Below are positions 8,935 to 18,592 of a stretch of 64,000 nucleotides of DNA, one piece after another. How positions within the stretch are numbered: position 1 is the first letter of the stretch; each line of letters opens with the position of its first letter. Source of the stretch: Rosistilla carotiformis (GTDB lineage: Bacteria > Planctomycetota > Planctomycetia > Pirellulales > Pirellulaceae); contig NZ_CP036348.1 of the NCBI RefSeq assembly GCF_007753095.1, positions 744,001 through 808,000 of the forward strand. The letters are read 5' to 3'. Made by a program: the position numbers and the translations under genes. The notes under the pieces were generated by a model, which was not told the DNA's origin, made no database searches, and saw nothing but the letters and a program-made list of their open reading frames with translations.

Positions 8935-10512
8935 TCAGTGATTCACATTAAATTCCGTGGATGCCAACAACGCCCATATCCAGTGCTGCAGATGCGATTC
9001 GCGTCGATCCGCGGGCACGGTTAGGAAATCCGCAAGTTCTCTTCGCTCTTCGTCGCTGGGGAAACGACTAACAACCGACAGATACAATTCGTCCGCCACA
9101 GCGGTTTCCTCTTCGATCGCCATCAATCGGTCGATCAAATTACCAGGCTGACGCTCTATCGCCGCAAGCACCTCCTTGTCATTGGCAAAAAATAGAGCGC
9201 TCCGCACCGAGGGATGGCGATGGTCTTCATGCTCGCGAGCCGGGTTAGCCAAGGCGGCAACGAACAAAGGATTCAGACGCGAGATGAATTCCGATCGTTC
9301 GTCTTCATCCCTTCCGGCTCCAATCGCCTCCGCAAAACTTGTAACCGCTTGTTCCGCAGAAAGACGCTTGGGAATTGCCACTTGATATTGATCCGGTTGG
9401 ATTTCCTGGATGTCCGTGTTGGAATCTGCGACGCGACTGCTGCGTTGGTAGGTATCGCTGAGTGCAATCTCCCGGAACAGCCATTTCAGATCAAATCGAT
9501 GCGCCGCCAATTCCGACGCCAACAATTCCAGCAATTCCGGATGCGATGGGAGATTGTCGGCGTGATGCGAATCCAACGGTTCGACAAGCCCGCGGCCGAG
9601 CATCAAATGCCAGATGCGATTGGCAATGTTTCGAGAAAACGGAGGATTTGTTGCGGTGGGCAATTCGTTGGCGACCAGCCCCAATGGGCTGTAGTCGCGA
9701 TCCTCGGGCAATTCGCTGGGTATTTCAAACTCCTGGCCAAACGGAATGCGTGGTCCCGTGGCCACGGGGGACGAATCGAATACCGACACAAACTCCAGCT
9801 TCTCGGTCAGCGGCTTTTCGGCAACCAACGGAATCGGACCACCCTTCGCGGGTTTGAGGGTTTGTGTGACGGCCAGCAGCCCTTGGAAATCTAACTGTTT
9901 GTATTCGTCTACAAGGAGATGGTCATGGCACTGCGCACATTGCAGATCGACTCCTAGAAACAATCGCCCGATGTCGCTCGTCAGTCCGGGATGATCGATT
10001 GGATTCTGCCCATACTTTTCCAGCCTCTTCGTCAAGAAGAACGAAGCACCTTGGTGACTATCGTGCGAAGGTTGCGGTTCTAACATCGCCCGCACCATAC
10101 TGTCCCACGACTTGTTTTCCTTAAACGCAAGTTCCAAGAACATCTGCCACGATTCGTGATCACCTCGGCGTTCCATTAACATCACATGAAACGCCTGCTG
10201 CATGCGGGTCACATAGGTTGGCGCTGCCAACAGTTGGTCGATTGCGCGACTGCGTTTATCTGTAGAAGGATCGGCTAAAAATTTGCGAGTCGCTTCCGCG
10301 GGAGGGATCGTCCCTGCGAGATCGAGCCAAACGCGCCGAAAGAATTCCGCGTCGTCGGCGATTCCAGCCGCAGGTTCATTTCCCCGCTGTTTTGCAATGA
10401 TTTCATCCACCTGTTCATGCAACGTCGCGCCTTCATCGCCCCAGACAGGACCTCCAAGAATCAACAACCCAACCAAGGTGAAGCCGCGGAATCGTGAGCA
10501 AGTTCTTCGCAT
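8935..10512 (-). CDS. DUF1549/DUF1553 domain-containing protein (short form)
   Basis: This 525-residue protein is the first gene of a minus-strand operon. It has an N-terminal signal peptide (hydrophobic FTLVGLLILGG, then VWGDEG), a DUF1549 region with VWLDLAGTIPPAEATRKFL, a heme-type CAQCH in LQCAQCHDHLLVDEY, and a DUF1553 region with NIANRIWHLMLGRGLVEP and HRFDLKWLFREIALSDTYQRS. Compared with the large version at 10.9-14.2 kb it lacks the N-terminal PSCyt1 domain and any inserted carbohydrate-binding-like domain. The DUF1501 gene follows after 9 bp. It is probably exported; its role is not known. Confidence 0.9.
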   Translation of the reverse strand: MRRTCSRFRGFTLVGLLILGGPVWGDEGATLHEQVDEIIAKQRGNEPAAGIADDAEFFRRVWLDLAGTIPPAEATRKFLADPSTDKRSRAIDQLLAAPTYVTRMQQAFHVMLMERRGDHESWQMFLELAFKENKSWDSMVRAMLEPQPSHDSHQGASFFLTKRLEKYGQNPIDHPGLTSDIGRLFLGVDLQCAQCHDHLLVDEYKQLDFQGLLAVTQTLKPAKGGPIPLVAEKPLTEKLEFVSVFDSSPVATGPRIPFGQEFEIPSELPEDRDYSPLGLVANELPTATNPPFSRNIANRIWHLMLGRGLVEPLDSHHADNLPSHPELLELLASELAAHRFDLKWLFREIALSDTYQRSSRVADSNTDIQEIQPDQYQVAIPKRLSAEQAVTSFAEAIGAGRDEDERSEFISRLNPLFVAALANPAREHEDHRHPSVRSALFFANDKEVLAAIERQPGNLIDRLMAIEEETAVADELYLSVVSRFPSDEERRELADFLTVPADRRESHLQHWIWALLASTEFNVNH

Positions 10513-10916
10513 GGGAAGGCTCTTCTGCAGGTGGGGAAATCAGGGGGGGCGGCAGTCGAATTCATCGAGGCCGAGGCTTCGCTTGCCGTGCAATGTGGCA
10601 TGTATCGCCGTCAACGGGCTATTAACTGCGTTCATTTTGACGGCAAATGGTCGAGGCAGGTATTCAACGTAGGCTTCCAGATCGTGTCATGCAACAAAAT
10701 TCTTGGATCTCAACGTTTTGCATTTGTCATTGATGAACCGCGTCTTTGCCTCCCTCACGCGACCATGACAAATCCAAGTTTCCATTCGAGGCAGCCACCG
10801 AGGATTCTTGCTACAATCATCGGCCCCCACCGAGGCGGCGGATTGCACGCGAAACCATGACTTTACTTCCTAACAACAGGAATGGCAGTCAGTCCCAACA
10901 AAGGTGCGCCCTCCCC
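10513..10916. promoter_or_regulatory. Divergent intergenic region between two PVC operons
   Basis: About 400 bp separate the minus-strand operon starting at 10512 from the plus-strand operon starting at 10917, so promoters for both must lie here. TACAAT at 10812-10817 resembles a -10 element facing the plus-strand operon, but I see no good -35 partner and call it only tentatively. The short ORFs in this gap have no recognisable features. Confidence 0.35.
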
Positions 10917-13900
10917 ATGTCGACTCTATCGACGCGAATCCTACTGAGTTGCATCGTCCCGTTTACCATTGCGTTATGCGAACGCTCGGCCTGCGCTGTC
11001 GATTATCTTTCCGACATCAAACCGTTGTTGGAAGAGAAGTGTTACGCCTGCCATGGGCCGCTAAAAGCGCAAGGCGATCTGCGACTGGACACCGCCGTGG
11101 CATTGATCGCTGGCGGTGGATCGGGAGCGGCAATCCAACCCGGTGATCCGGCGGAGAGTCTGTTGATCGATGTGCTTACCGGCGAAGCGGGTTATCAAAT
11201 GCCGCCGGAGAACGAAGGGGCGGTGATGACGCCCGCGCAGATCGATCTGTTTCGCCAATGGATCGCCGACGGCGCTCCCTCACCGGCCGACGAAGAACCG
11301 GCGGCCGATCCCAAGACCTGGTGGTCGTACCAACCGATCGCTCGGCCGCCGTTACCCGAGATCGACGATCCCAATTGGCCTCGCGATGGGATCGACTATT
11401 TTGTTGCGGCGCGGCGTCAGGCCAACGGACTGCCTCACGCGCCCCCCGCCGATCGAGCCACTTGGTTGCGGCGGGTCTATCTGGATCTGATCGGCCTGCC
11501 GCCGACCGTCGAACAGCAGCAGGCGTTCTTGAACGACGACAGCCCGATGGCGTTTGAAGCGGTTGTCGACGAACTGCTGTCGCGTCCCGAATACGGTCAG
11601 CGTTGGGGGCGTCACTGGATGGACGTGTGGCGGTACAGCGATTGGTATGGCAGTCGCGGGAGCAATGAGATCCGCTACAGTCAGCGACACATCTGGCGTT
11701 GGCGCGATTGGATCGTCGATTCGCTGAATGACAACAAAGGTTATGCGGCGATGGTCCGCGAGATGTTATCGGGGGACGAACGGATCGATCCGGCCGATCC
11801 AATGTCGTTGGCGGCGACAGGGTATTTGGGGCGCAGTTGGTACAAGTTCGATCGCGATGTCTGGTTGTTCGAAACCGTCGAGCGGACCGGCGAAGCGTTT
11901 TTGGGTTTAACGCTCCGTTGCTGCCGCTGCCACGATCACAAATTTGATCCGGTTTCGCACGAGGAGTACTTTCGTTTTCGCAGCTTCTTCGAACCGCACG
12001 ACGTCCGCACCGATCCGATCTCGGCGCTGACGGAGATGCAAAAGGACGCAACGCTTGGGATGGTCCCGACCGATGGGATTCCATTGGTTTACGACAAAAA
12101 CGCCGACGCGCCGACCTATCGCTTTGAACGCGGCGACAGTCGTTTTCCAGACAAATCGAAAACGCTGGAACCGGGCGTGCCGCAGGCCTTGGATGGGTCG
12201 ATCGATCTGCAACCGATCGACTTGCCGGCGCTGGCGTGGTATCCGATGCTTCGCCCCGAAGTCCGCAAAACGTTGATCGAAAAAGCAACCTCCGAAGCGG
12301 AAGCGACAGCCGCGGCGTTGGCGGATGCTCAGGCAACGCTACGTGAATTGCAAGACAAGCCGGCGGCCGAATCGCTCGCGCAGCAGTCGGATCCCAAGGA
12401 AGAGGCCAACGACTTGGTGCTCCTTCACGACAACTTCGACGCTCCCAATCCCAAGCTGTGGCAAATCCAAAGCGGCAATTGGAAAGTTGAAGAGGGGAGC
12501 CTTTGGCAGACCGATGTCGGCAGCTTTGCCACGATCGTCGCCGATCTCATGTTGCCGTTGGATTTTAAGTTCCGCTTGCGTTATCGAACCCTTGCACCCG
12601 GATCGTATCGATCGATAGGACTGAGCTTCGATTATCAAGACGCTGGCAATTCGCAAGACGTTTATACGAGCGTGAACGATTCGAAGCCCAGCGTGCAAGC
12701 GTTCCATCGCCAAGGCGGACAACAGGCCTATCCGGCGGAAGGAATCGTCTACACGCCGCTGAAGGTAGGCGAAGAGATCGTGTTGGACGTGACGGTTGTT
12801 GGCTCGCAATTGACGATCGATCTGAACGGGACGCGAAAGTTAGACTATCAAATGCCGATCGCGCGGCGCAGTGGCAAGTTGGCGTTGTGGGTGCATCAGG
12901 GGGCGGCTGAGTTCCTGGAACTGGAGGTGACTCGTTTGCCGCCATCGGCCGAGACCATGGCGTTACAACAACGCGAGGCCAAACACGCTGTCGATTTGGC
13001 GCGATTGAAGCATCAAGCGGCACAGGCTCACGTCGAATCGACCCGCTTGCGGATCGCGGCGGAAGTGAAGCGGTATCTCGATCCGCAGTCGGCCGAGGAA
13101 CCGGAGGATCTCGATCGATGGTTGGCGGCGGCAGCGGAGGCTGAGGCGCGGTTGAGAGTCTGCGAGGCGGAGGTCGAATTTTTTGAAGCCGCTCCGTCAG
13201 CTGAAAAGCTGGAGGCGGCGAAAGCGAAGCTGGCGGCGGCAGAAGCAAAATTGAACGATCCCGTAAATCGGGACTACGAACCGCTGGGACCGCAGTTTCC
13301 GCGAACCAGCACCGGGCGTCGGAGTGCATTGGCCGATTGGATCGTCGATCCGCAGAACCCGCGAACCGCACGCGTTGCCGCGAATCATCTGTGGGGGCGG
13401 CACTTCGGCCAGCCCTTGGTGGCGACAACCGAAAACTTTGGGCTCAACGGGCGAAAGCCATCGCATCTGCAACTGCTCGATTGGTTGGCCGACGAGCTGA
13501 TCCGGAACGACTGGATGATGAAACCGCTGCATCGGCAGATCGTCTTGTCGGCGACTTATCGCATGTCCAGCGATCCGCTGCCCGATGGAAACGCTGCGGC
13601 GTTGGAGATCGATCCGGAGAACCGATTGCTGTGGCGAATGAACCCGCGGCGTATGGAAGCGGAACTGGTTCGCGACAGCACGTTGTTCCTGGCTTCACGT
13701 ATCGACTTAGCCTTTGGTGGTCCCGAGATTCCAATCGCACAGGGCGATAAAAGTCTTCGCCGCAGCCTGTATCTTCGCAACACGCCCAACGAGAAGATGC
13801 CGATGCTGGAGGTGTTTGACGTCGCCGATCCGAACGCTTGCTATCGGCGGCAGGAGAGCATCGTGCCGCACCAGTCTCTGGCGATGATGAACAGCGGGCT

Positions 13901-14186
13901 GGCGATCGATGCGGCGCGAACGATTGCTCGGCGGTTATCGGATGCTAGCGATTTTGTCGATGTTGCGTTTGCAACGATCCTTGCTCGGCGACCAACTGCC
14001 GCGGAAGCAGCGAGTTGCAACGCGTTCCTGAAATCGCATGCGGAGCTGTTGCAGCAAACGTCGGGAGAAACGTTTCCCGGTGCCGACACGGCGACAACGC
14101 CGCGAGCTGCCGACCCGCTGCAAGCCGCTCGCGAGAACCTGATCCATGTGTTGATGTTGCACAACGATTTTGTCACGATCCGATAA
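10917..14186 (+). CDS. PSCyt1/DUF1549/DUF1553 protein with inserted LamG/DUF1080-like domain
   Basis: I start at ATG 10917 because the product then begins with a clear signal peptide (STRILLSCIVPFTIAL) directly before the first domain; the frame is open from 10746, with another ATG at 10857. The ~1089-residue protein has an N-terminal planctomycete cytochrome C domain with CYACHG near residue 42, then DUF1549 (RVYLDLIGLPPT), then a second heme-like motif CCRCHDHKFDP near 335. About residues 490-690 look like a concanavalin/DUF1080-type beta-sandwich (DNFDAPNPKLWQIQSGNW, LNGTRKLDYQMP). A coiled-coil stretch rich in Ala, Glu and Lys follows, then DUF1553 (NPRTARVAANHLWGRHFG). The DUF1501 gene follows after 20 bp. 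Confidence 0.9.
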   Translation: MSTLSTRILLSCIVPFTIALCERSACAVDYLSDIKPLLEEKCYACHGPLKAQGDLRLDTAVALIAGGGSGAAIQPGDPAESLLIDVLTGEAGYQMPPENEGAVMTPAQIDLFRQWIADGAPSPADEEPAADPKTWWSYQPIARPPLPEIDDPNWPRDGIDYFVAARRQANGLPHAPPADRATWLRRVYLDLIGLPPTVEQQQAFLNDDSPMAFEAVVDELLSRPEYGQRWGRHWMDVWRYSDWYGSRGSNEIRYSQRHIWRWRDWIVDSLNDNKGYAAMVREMLSGDERIDPADPMSLAATGYLGRSWYKFDRDVWLFETVERTGEAFLGLTLRCCRCHDHKFDPVSHEEYFRFRSFFEPHDVRTDPISALTEMQKDATLGMVPTDGIPLVYDKNADAPTYRFERGDSRFPDKSKTLEPGVPQALDGSIDLQPIDLPALAWYPMLRPEVRKTLIEKATSEAEATAAALADAQATLRELQDKPAAESLAQQSDPKEEANDLVLLHDNFDAPNPKLWQIQSGNWKVEEGSLWQTDVGSFATIVADLMLPLDFKFRLRYRTLAPGSYRSIGLSFDYQDAGNSQDVYTSVNDSKPSVQAFHRQGGQQAYPAEGIVYTPLKVGEEIVLDVTVVGSQLTIDLNGTRKLDYQMPIARRSGKLALWVHQGAAEFLELEVTRLPPSAETMALQQREAKHAVDLARLKHQAAQAHVESTRLRIAAEVKRYLDPQSAEEPEDLDRWLAAAAEAEARLRVCEAEVEFFEAAPSAEKLEAAKAKLAAAEAKLNDPVNRDYEPLGPQFPRTSTGRRSALADWIVDPQNPRTARVAANHLWGRHFGQPLVATTENFGLNGRKPSHLQLLDWLADELIRNDWMMKPLHRQIVLSATYRMSSDPLPDGNAAALEIDPENRLLWRMNPRRMEAELVRDSTLFLASRIDLAFGGPEIPIAQGDKSLRRSLYLRNTPNEKMPMLEVFDVADPNACYRRQESIVPHQSLAMMNSGLAIDAARTIARRLSDASDFVDVAFATILARRPTAAEAASCNAFLKSHAELLQQTSGETFPGADTATTPRAADPLQAARENLIHVLMLHNDFVTIR

Positions 14187-14206
14187 GGCCAAGCCTGGGA
14201 CTCACG

Positions 14207-15682
14207 ATGACTTTAAAAACGCAAAACGCCGCGTGTGGCCGGACCGAACGTCGGCAATTCCTTTCCGACTTTGGGCTCGGTTTCACCGGGCTGGCGCTGG
14301 GGGCGATGATGCATCGTGATGCTGCGGGATCGACAGCGGCGGATGCGTTGCGAGGGGTACCGCATTTTGCTCCAAGAGCCAAAAGCGTGATCTGGTTCTT
14401 CATGAATGGTGGCACCAGCCATCTGGAATCGTTTGATCCAAAACCGGCTCTGAATCAGCATGCAGGGAAGACAATCGATGAATCGCCGCATGGTCAGGCG
14501 ATCGTCGATTCACCCTACTACCGTAAGAACGTTGTTGATTTTGGTGGCAAGCCGCGGGCGATGATGTCGCAGATCTATCCGATGCAGGTTGGGTATGGAC
14601 CGCGTGGGGAGAGTGGGATCGAGGTCAGCGATTGGTGGCCGCACGTGGGCGATTGTATCGACGACATCGCGCTAGTGCGTTCGATGTGGACGACCGACAA
14701 CGACCATGCGGCCCAACTGCAATTCCATACCGGCCGGCACATTTTTGATGGCTTCTTCCCATCGATTGGTTCGTGGGTGCATTATGGCCTGGGCAGCCTG
14801 AACGACAACTTGCCGCAGTTCATCGTGATGGGCAACCCGCCGGGAGACTGTTGTGGCGGCGTGGGAGCTCACGATGGCAGCTATCTGGGGCCGCAACACG
14901 CTGGCGTTCAGATGACGAGCGATCCCAAGCGGCCGCTGGCTTTTGGGACGCCCGGTGCCGGAACGCGAATCGCTCAACAACGCGATCAATTGAACCTGTT
15001 GGACGATTTGCACCGGATGACTGCCGCGGCGCGGCCCGACGACGAAGCGTTGCAGGCCCGCATCAAGGCGTACGAGCTGGCGTTTCGGATGCAGATGTCG
15101 GTCCCGGAGATTGTCGACCTGAATCGCGAGACGAAGCAGACTCAGGCGATGTACGGGCTGGATGTTAAGGAGACGCAGCAGGTTGGACGCCATGCGTTGA
15201 CGGCTCGGCGGTTGGTCGAACAGGGAGTCCGGTTTGTGCAGATCTACGATGGTGGCGGTGGTGGAGGCGGTTGGGACGCGCACACCAAGCTCAAGGAGAA
15301 CCACGCCAGAAACTGTGCTCGCGTCGACAAACCGATCGCGGGGCTGTTGAAAGACTTGAAGCAACGCGGGTTGTTGGAAGAGACGTTAGTCGTCTGGGCG
15401 ACCGAATTTGGTCGGACTCCAGGAGCCGAGAAATCGGATGGCCGCGACCATCATCCCTACGGATTTTCGGTTTGGATGGCGGGCGGCGGATTGAAGGGAG
15501 GGATCGCGCATGGAGCCACCGACGAACTCGGCTTCCACGCGGTCGAAGATCGCCACTACGTGACCGACATCCACGCCACCGTCTTGCACCAGCTGGGGCT
15601 CGACCCACGCAAACTCTCCCTCCCCTCGCAGAAACGACTGGAGATCGACTACGGCAATCCGATCGACGCGATCATCGCGTGA
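14207..15682 (+). CDS. DUF1501 domain-containing protein
   Basis: The start at ATG 14207 lies 20 bp after the upstream gene; the longer open frame from 14015 overlaps that gene and is rejected. The 491-residue product has an N-terminal region, RRQFLSDFGLGFTGLALG, that resembles a degenerate Tat or lipoprotein-free signal (RR then a hydrophobic core). DUF1501 hallmarks are WFFMNGGTSHLESFDPKP, TARRLVEQGVRFVQIYDGG and ATEFGRTPGAEKSDGRDHHP. A run of six glycines lies in DGGGGGGGWDAHT. It forms a two-gene operon with the PSCyt1/DUF1549/DUF1553 gene, the standard PVC pairing, and is the last plus-strand gene before the convergent defence operon. Confidence 0.92.
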   Translation: MTLKTQNAACGRTERRQFLSDFGLGFTGLALGAMMHRDAAGSTAADALRGVPHFAPRAKSVIWFFMNGGTSHLESFDPKPALNQHAGKTIDESPHGQAIVDSPYYRKNVVDFGGKPRAMMSQIYPMQVGYGPRGESGIEVSDWWPHVGDCIDDIALVRSMWTTDNDHAAQLQFHTGRHIFDGFFPSIGSWVHYGLGSLNDNLPQFIVMGNPPGDCCGGVGAHDGSYLGPQHAGVQMTSDPKRPLAFGTPGAGTRIAQQRDQLNLLDDLHRMTAAARPDDEALQARIKAYELAFRMQMSVPEIVDLNRETKQTQAMYGLDVKETQQVGRHALTARRLVEQGVRFVQIYDGGGGGGGWDAHTKLKENHARNCARVDKPIAGLLKDLKQRGLLEETLVVWATEFGRTPGAEKSDGRDHHPYGFSVWMAGGGLKGGIAHGATDELGFHAVEDRHYVTDIHATVLHQLGLDPRKLSLPSQKRLEIDYGNPIDAIIA

Positions 15683-15845
15683 ACGCAACATAATCGTTAT
15701 CCGCCCGTCGGGGCTTGGCGGACTCGTTGTTTTATCTGTACTTGAAGGTGTTGGACCAATGGGGTTTACAGAGCTGACGTTAGATCACATCAAATGGCAG
15801 CGTTATCGCCGCAGGGCAAATCACGGTTTAAGTTTCGGCATGATT

Positions 15846-15903
15846 GGTAACCCGTCGCGTAAGCAAGGACCGTGAGAATTCCTTGCTTACGCGGCGGGTT
15901 ACC
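15846..15903. repeat. Long hairpin at a convergent gene boundary
   Basis: Two 24-nt arms (15846-15869 and 15880-15903) are inverted copies differing at one position, which would be a G-U wobble in RNA; the loop is 10 nt. The arms begin GGTAACCCG and contain CGTAAGCAAGGA. It lies between the plus-strand DUF1501 gene and the minus-strand HerA pseudogene, so it may end transcription from both sides, although no T tract follows. The core looks like a dispersed planctomycete repeat. Confidence 0.75.
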
Positions 15904-16136
15904 ATTTCCTAAGACGCTCCCATTTGAATAAGTGATTGGCCAGGTCATCACCGAACCCAGGCGACCTCAGTTGGTGCCCTGCCTCATCCCCCCCCAAAAA
16001 AAAATGAGACAGCCTATTGGCATCGCAAAAATGCGAACGGAAATTCTTCGTGGTGAAAAGCTTCCCGGATCAGATGCTTTTCGTTGTGCGTCATTCGATG
16101 GCGGCTACAAAATTTGCCTGTCCTCAAGTTCACCTG
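15904..16136. other. Intergenic region with C8A9 homopolymer run
   Basis: No gene is supported here. The notable feature is a tract of eight C then nine A at 15988-16004, flanked by CTCAT and ATGAG, which can pair to place the tract in a loop. Short plus-strand ORFs crossing this region have no recognisable features and overlap the HerA pseudogene antisense. Confidence 0.4.
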
Positions 16137-17822
16137 TCACTTGTACCACTCTGCCTTTATTGCCACGAAGTCCATATCCTTCCACTCCTCCTTCCAAAGC
16201 TCCCACTACGGAATATCATTGGAAGATGGGGCGTCAGAACACGGGTCGACCTGGACGATTGACGGAAGGATTATCGATTCCCCTACAAGTAGGGCTTCAC
16301 CCTGTCGAAAGGAGGTCATTTTGTCGATTAGCGAACCGAGTGAGTCCGGAAGCAACTTCTTAACGTAGCCTTGGTCTGTTGGATTCGTTAGGCGCATAGC
16401 GATGAAGTTGCTGCATTGGGAGAAAATCGTTTCAGATATCTCGGAGGGACGCTGGCTCGCGAGCAGCAAGGTAACACCGTACTTCCGGCCTTCCTTAGCG
16501 ATCCGCTCAATAGAGACCTTAGACGAACGATACCTGGAGAGATCGCTGTTTGGCACATATTTGTGCGCTTCCTCATAGACCAGCAGGATTGGTGCATCGT
16601 TGTTGATTTTCTCGCTCGGGTTGTTGGCACAACGCAGGCGTTTGTAAATGTACCCATGTTCGAATACTAGGCGAGAAATGAGCGAGACCGTGATACTCAG
16701 TACCTCAAATGGGACACCGCTGAGATCGATGACTGTGACATTCGAATTGTTTTGCGATGGGTAGCCAAGGAATGTCTGAAGCGTATCCTCAAACGTAATA
16801 CTATTCGACTTCTCTCCCAAGAAAAATTCGAGCCTGCTGTCGTTAACTTTGTTCTCGAGCCGGTTTACGAAGTTTGTCAGCTTTCCATGAAGGCTGCCTT
16901 GAGTACGTTTTGGCTGGCCACCCTTTTCCTTGTTACTGGCCGCGTACAGCTCTCCCGTATCAACCATCTCCTCATTCTTTGCGATTGCGTACGCAAGAAC
17001 CTCTTTGATGTCAAACCGGACAGGCGTGTCCAAATGAATCTTTTGCTTTTCGGCTTCCGATCCGGTGCACTTTGAACGACGGTCCTTAATAATCGCCTCC
17101 TTAAAGATATTCCTCTGATTGTGGTCGTTGGCTTCGGTGTCGAGAAAAAATTCCTCTAGTTATTCGCTGTTGAGCATCCAGTATGGCAAGACCAGATTCG
17201 ATATGTCAATAAAGTTTGCGGAAGGGAATGCTGACTTGTACTCCGAGTGAATATCAAAAATGATCACGTGTGAGTTGTTGAGTGAGAAGTCCCCTCCTTT
17301 TTCTTCTACTGCTTTCTGGATGATGGTGGCTAAAGTGTGCGACTTACCGGAACCGGTGGAACCGACTACGGCAATATGTTTGTTAAAGAACTTATTTCCG
17401 TTGACCGGAACCGGGACGTTCTTGTTCGATGCCAGCGTCGCAAAGCTGAACCTTTCTGCCTCAGGCACTGAATCGCCATAAATTTTCTTGATGTCGTCGA
17501 TAGTTGCAGGCCGGACTTCCTTTGGCGGAATCGCGAGCGAGTCGCCGCCGCGTTCGAATTTACCGCTCCTAAGGATGCCAAGTGGGAAGGCTTCGATGAT
17601 ATGGTCCCGCTTCCCATCTGCACTGACTACGATCTGGAAGTTCTCGATAATGGCGATCAGGATTGCGTTCTCGTTGTCCGCAATCTTTACATAAGAGCCA
17701 ACCTTAAGCGACTCTTCCGCTATCTTGAAGTCTTCAAGGTCGTCCACTACGATGCGAACCTTGTCGGGGAACACTGCGATTACCTGAGCATTGATTTGCT
17801 CTTCGTTCTGTGTGTGGGGCAT
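16137..17822 (-). pseudogene. HerA/DUF87-type DNA-translocating ATPase, interrupted by in-frame stops
   Basis: From ATG 17822 one reading frame runs to TGA at 16137-16139, about 561 codons, broken by TAA at 17160-17162 (codon 221) and TAG at 16206-16208. The frame does not shift: residues on both sides of TAA read LNSE-stop-LEEFFLDTE, as expected if a GAA codon mutated. The first piece has Walker A GSTGSGKS (residues 154-161); Walker B ILLVYEEAHK (about 412-421) and sensor-like LLLASQRPSEIS lie after the stop, so neither piece could hydrolyse ATP alone. Past the TAG the frame continues with a Trp-rich tail (WELWKEEWKDMDF) that looks like the true C-terminus. HerA hexamers pump DNA and pair with nucleases in phage defence. 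The gene starts 16 bp after the DUF4297 stop. Confidence 0.85.
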
Positions 17823-17838
17823 GCTAACTGGCCTATGG

Positions 17839-18592
17839 TTAGATTATGGATTTGACGTCCGACATTTTTTCTACCTGAATCTTGATGTGCCGGACTGACA
17901 GCTTCTCGTAGTTAAAATAAACTTTGCCTATGTGGAATTGATAGATACATTGGGTCTTGGTAATGGCATCCACGACTTGAATGACGTTGGGAAGGGTGTT
18001 CAAGATCTTGATCTTTATCCCATTGCCATGCGTCGCTTTCTGCGTGACTGAGTAATGGCTGAAGTCTGCGCCGTGGAAGTCATGGCCGTCAATGAGCTTG
18101 AATCCTTCCGCGCTGAGTTCTCTCTTCAACGCGAGCAACTCGTCGTCTGCTATACCGTGGACGTAGATGTACGGGCAGAAGGGGGAAGGCTCTCGTGGGG
18201 ACAGCTTGCCCCATTTCTTAGAAAGCTCTAAAATTAGGTGCTTGAGGTCACTCCGAATGTACGAGTTAGCGTCTGCTTCGATTAGGAAGAATCGCTCATG
18301 CGGGGATACGTTGAGCTCCGTAAAGTATTCCTTGCGGAGCGCCGCAAGATAAGCTTTCTTGCCCTTCTTCTTGACGAACCACTTGTCGAATAGGATCGTG
18401 GATGTGTCAATTCGTTTCAGGAACTCCTTCTTCGTAATTGTCCGGTCGACCGGTGCGGCCTTGATCGAGAGTTCGCGGATAACAGCTAGTGCGTTGTTGT
18501 AGTAGAAATATTCGGCTTCGAACGGCGTACCTCCGCAAATCTTTCTAATAAGAGCGAGCACATCTCTAAATTGTTCGTCAAACTCCTTCGCC
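17839..18592 (-). pseudogene. DUF4297-like defence nuclease, C-terminal fragment cut off by ISAs1 insertion
   Basis: This is the distal part of a gene split by the IS element at 18593-19853. The frame ending at 17839 can be opened only from a TTG inside the IS inverted repeat, so it is not an independent gene. Removing the IS and one 10-bp target copy joins it in frame to the N-terminal piece, reading ...IDVRAKE-FDEQFRDVL. The fragment covers about 250 residues with no motif I recognise; it contains FEAEYFYYNNALAVIREL and a basic stretch DKWFVKKKGKKAY. In DUF4297-HerA systems the nuclease domain is N-terminal and this part probably contacts HerA. The HerA start follows 16 bp downstream, supporting an ancestral operon. 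Confidence 0.8.
18583..18592. repeat. Target site duplication of IS element (left copy)
   Basis: CTCCTTCGCC at 18583-18592 directly abuts the IS end and is identical to 19854-19863. A 10-bp duplication is in the range expected for the ISAs1 family. Confidence 0.95.

Noticed and set aside
15932-16363. Plus-strand ORFs of 81-143 codons downstream of the DUF1501 gene
   Set aside because: They cross the C8A9 tract and lie antisense to the HerA pseudogene without any recognisable motif.
16206-17822. Two separate HerA genes, one at 17160-17822 and one starting with TTG at 17033
   Set aside because: Both lie in one frame and the 42 codons between them encode family-like sequence. The TTG is an internal codon, not a supported start.
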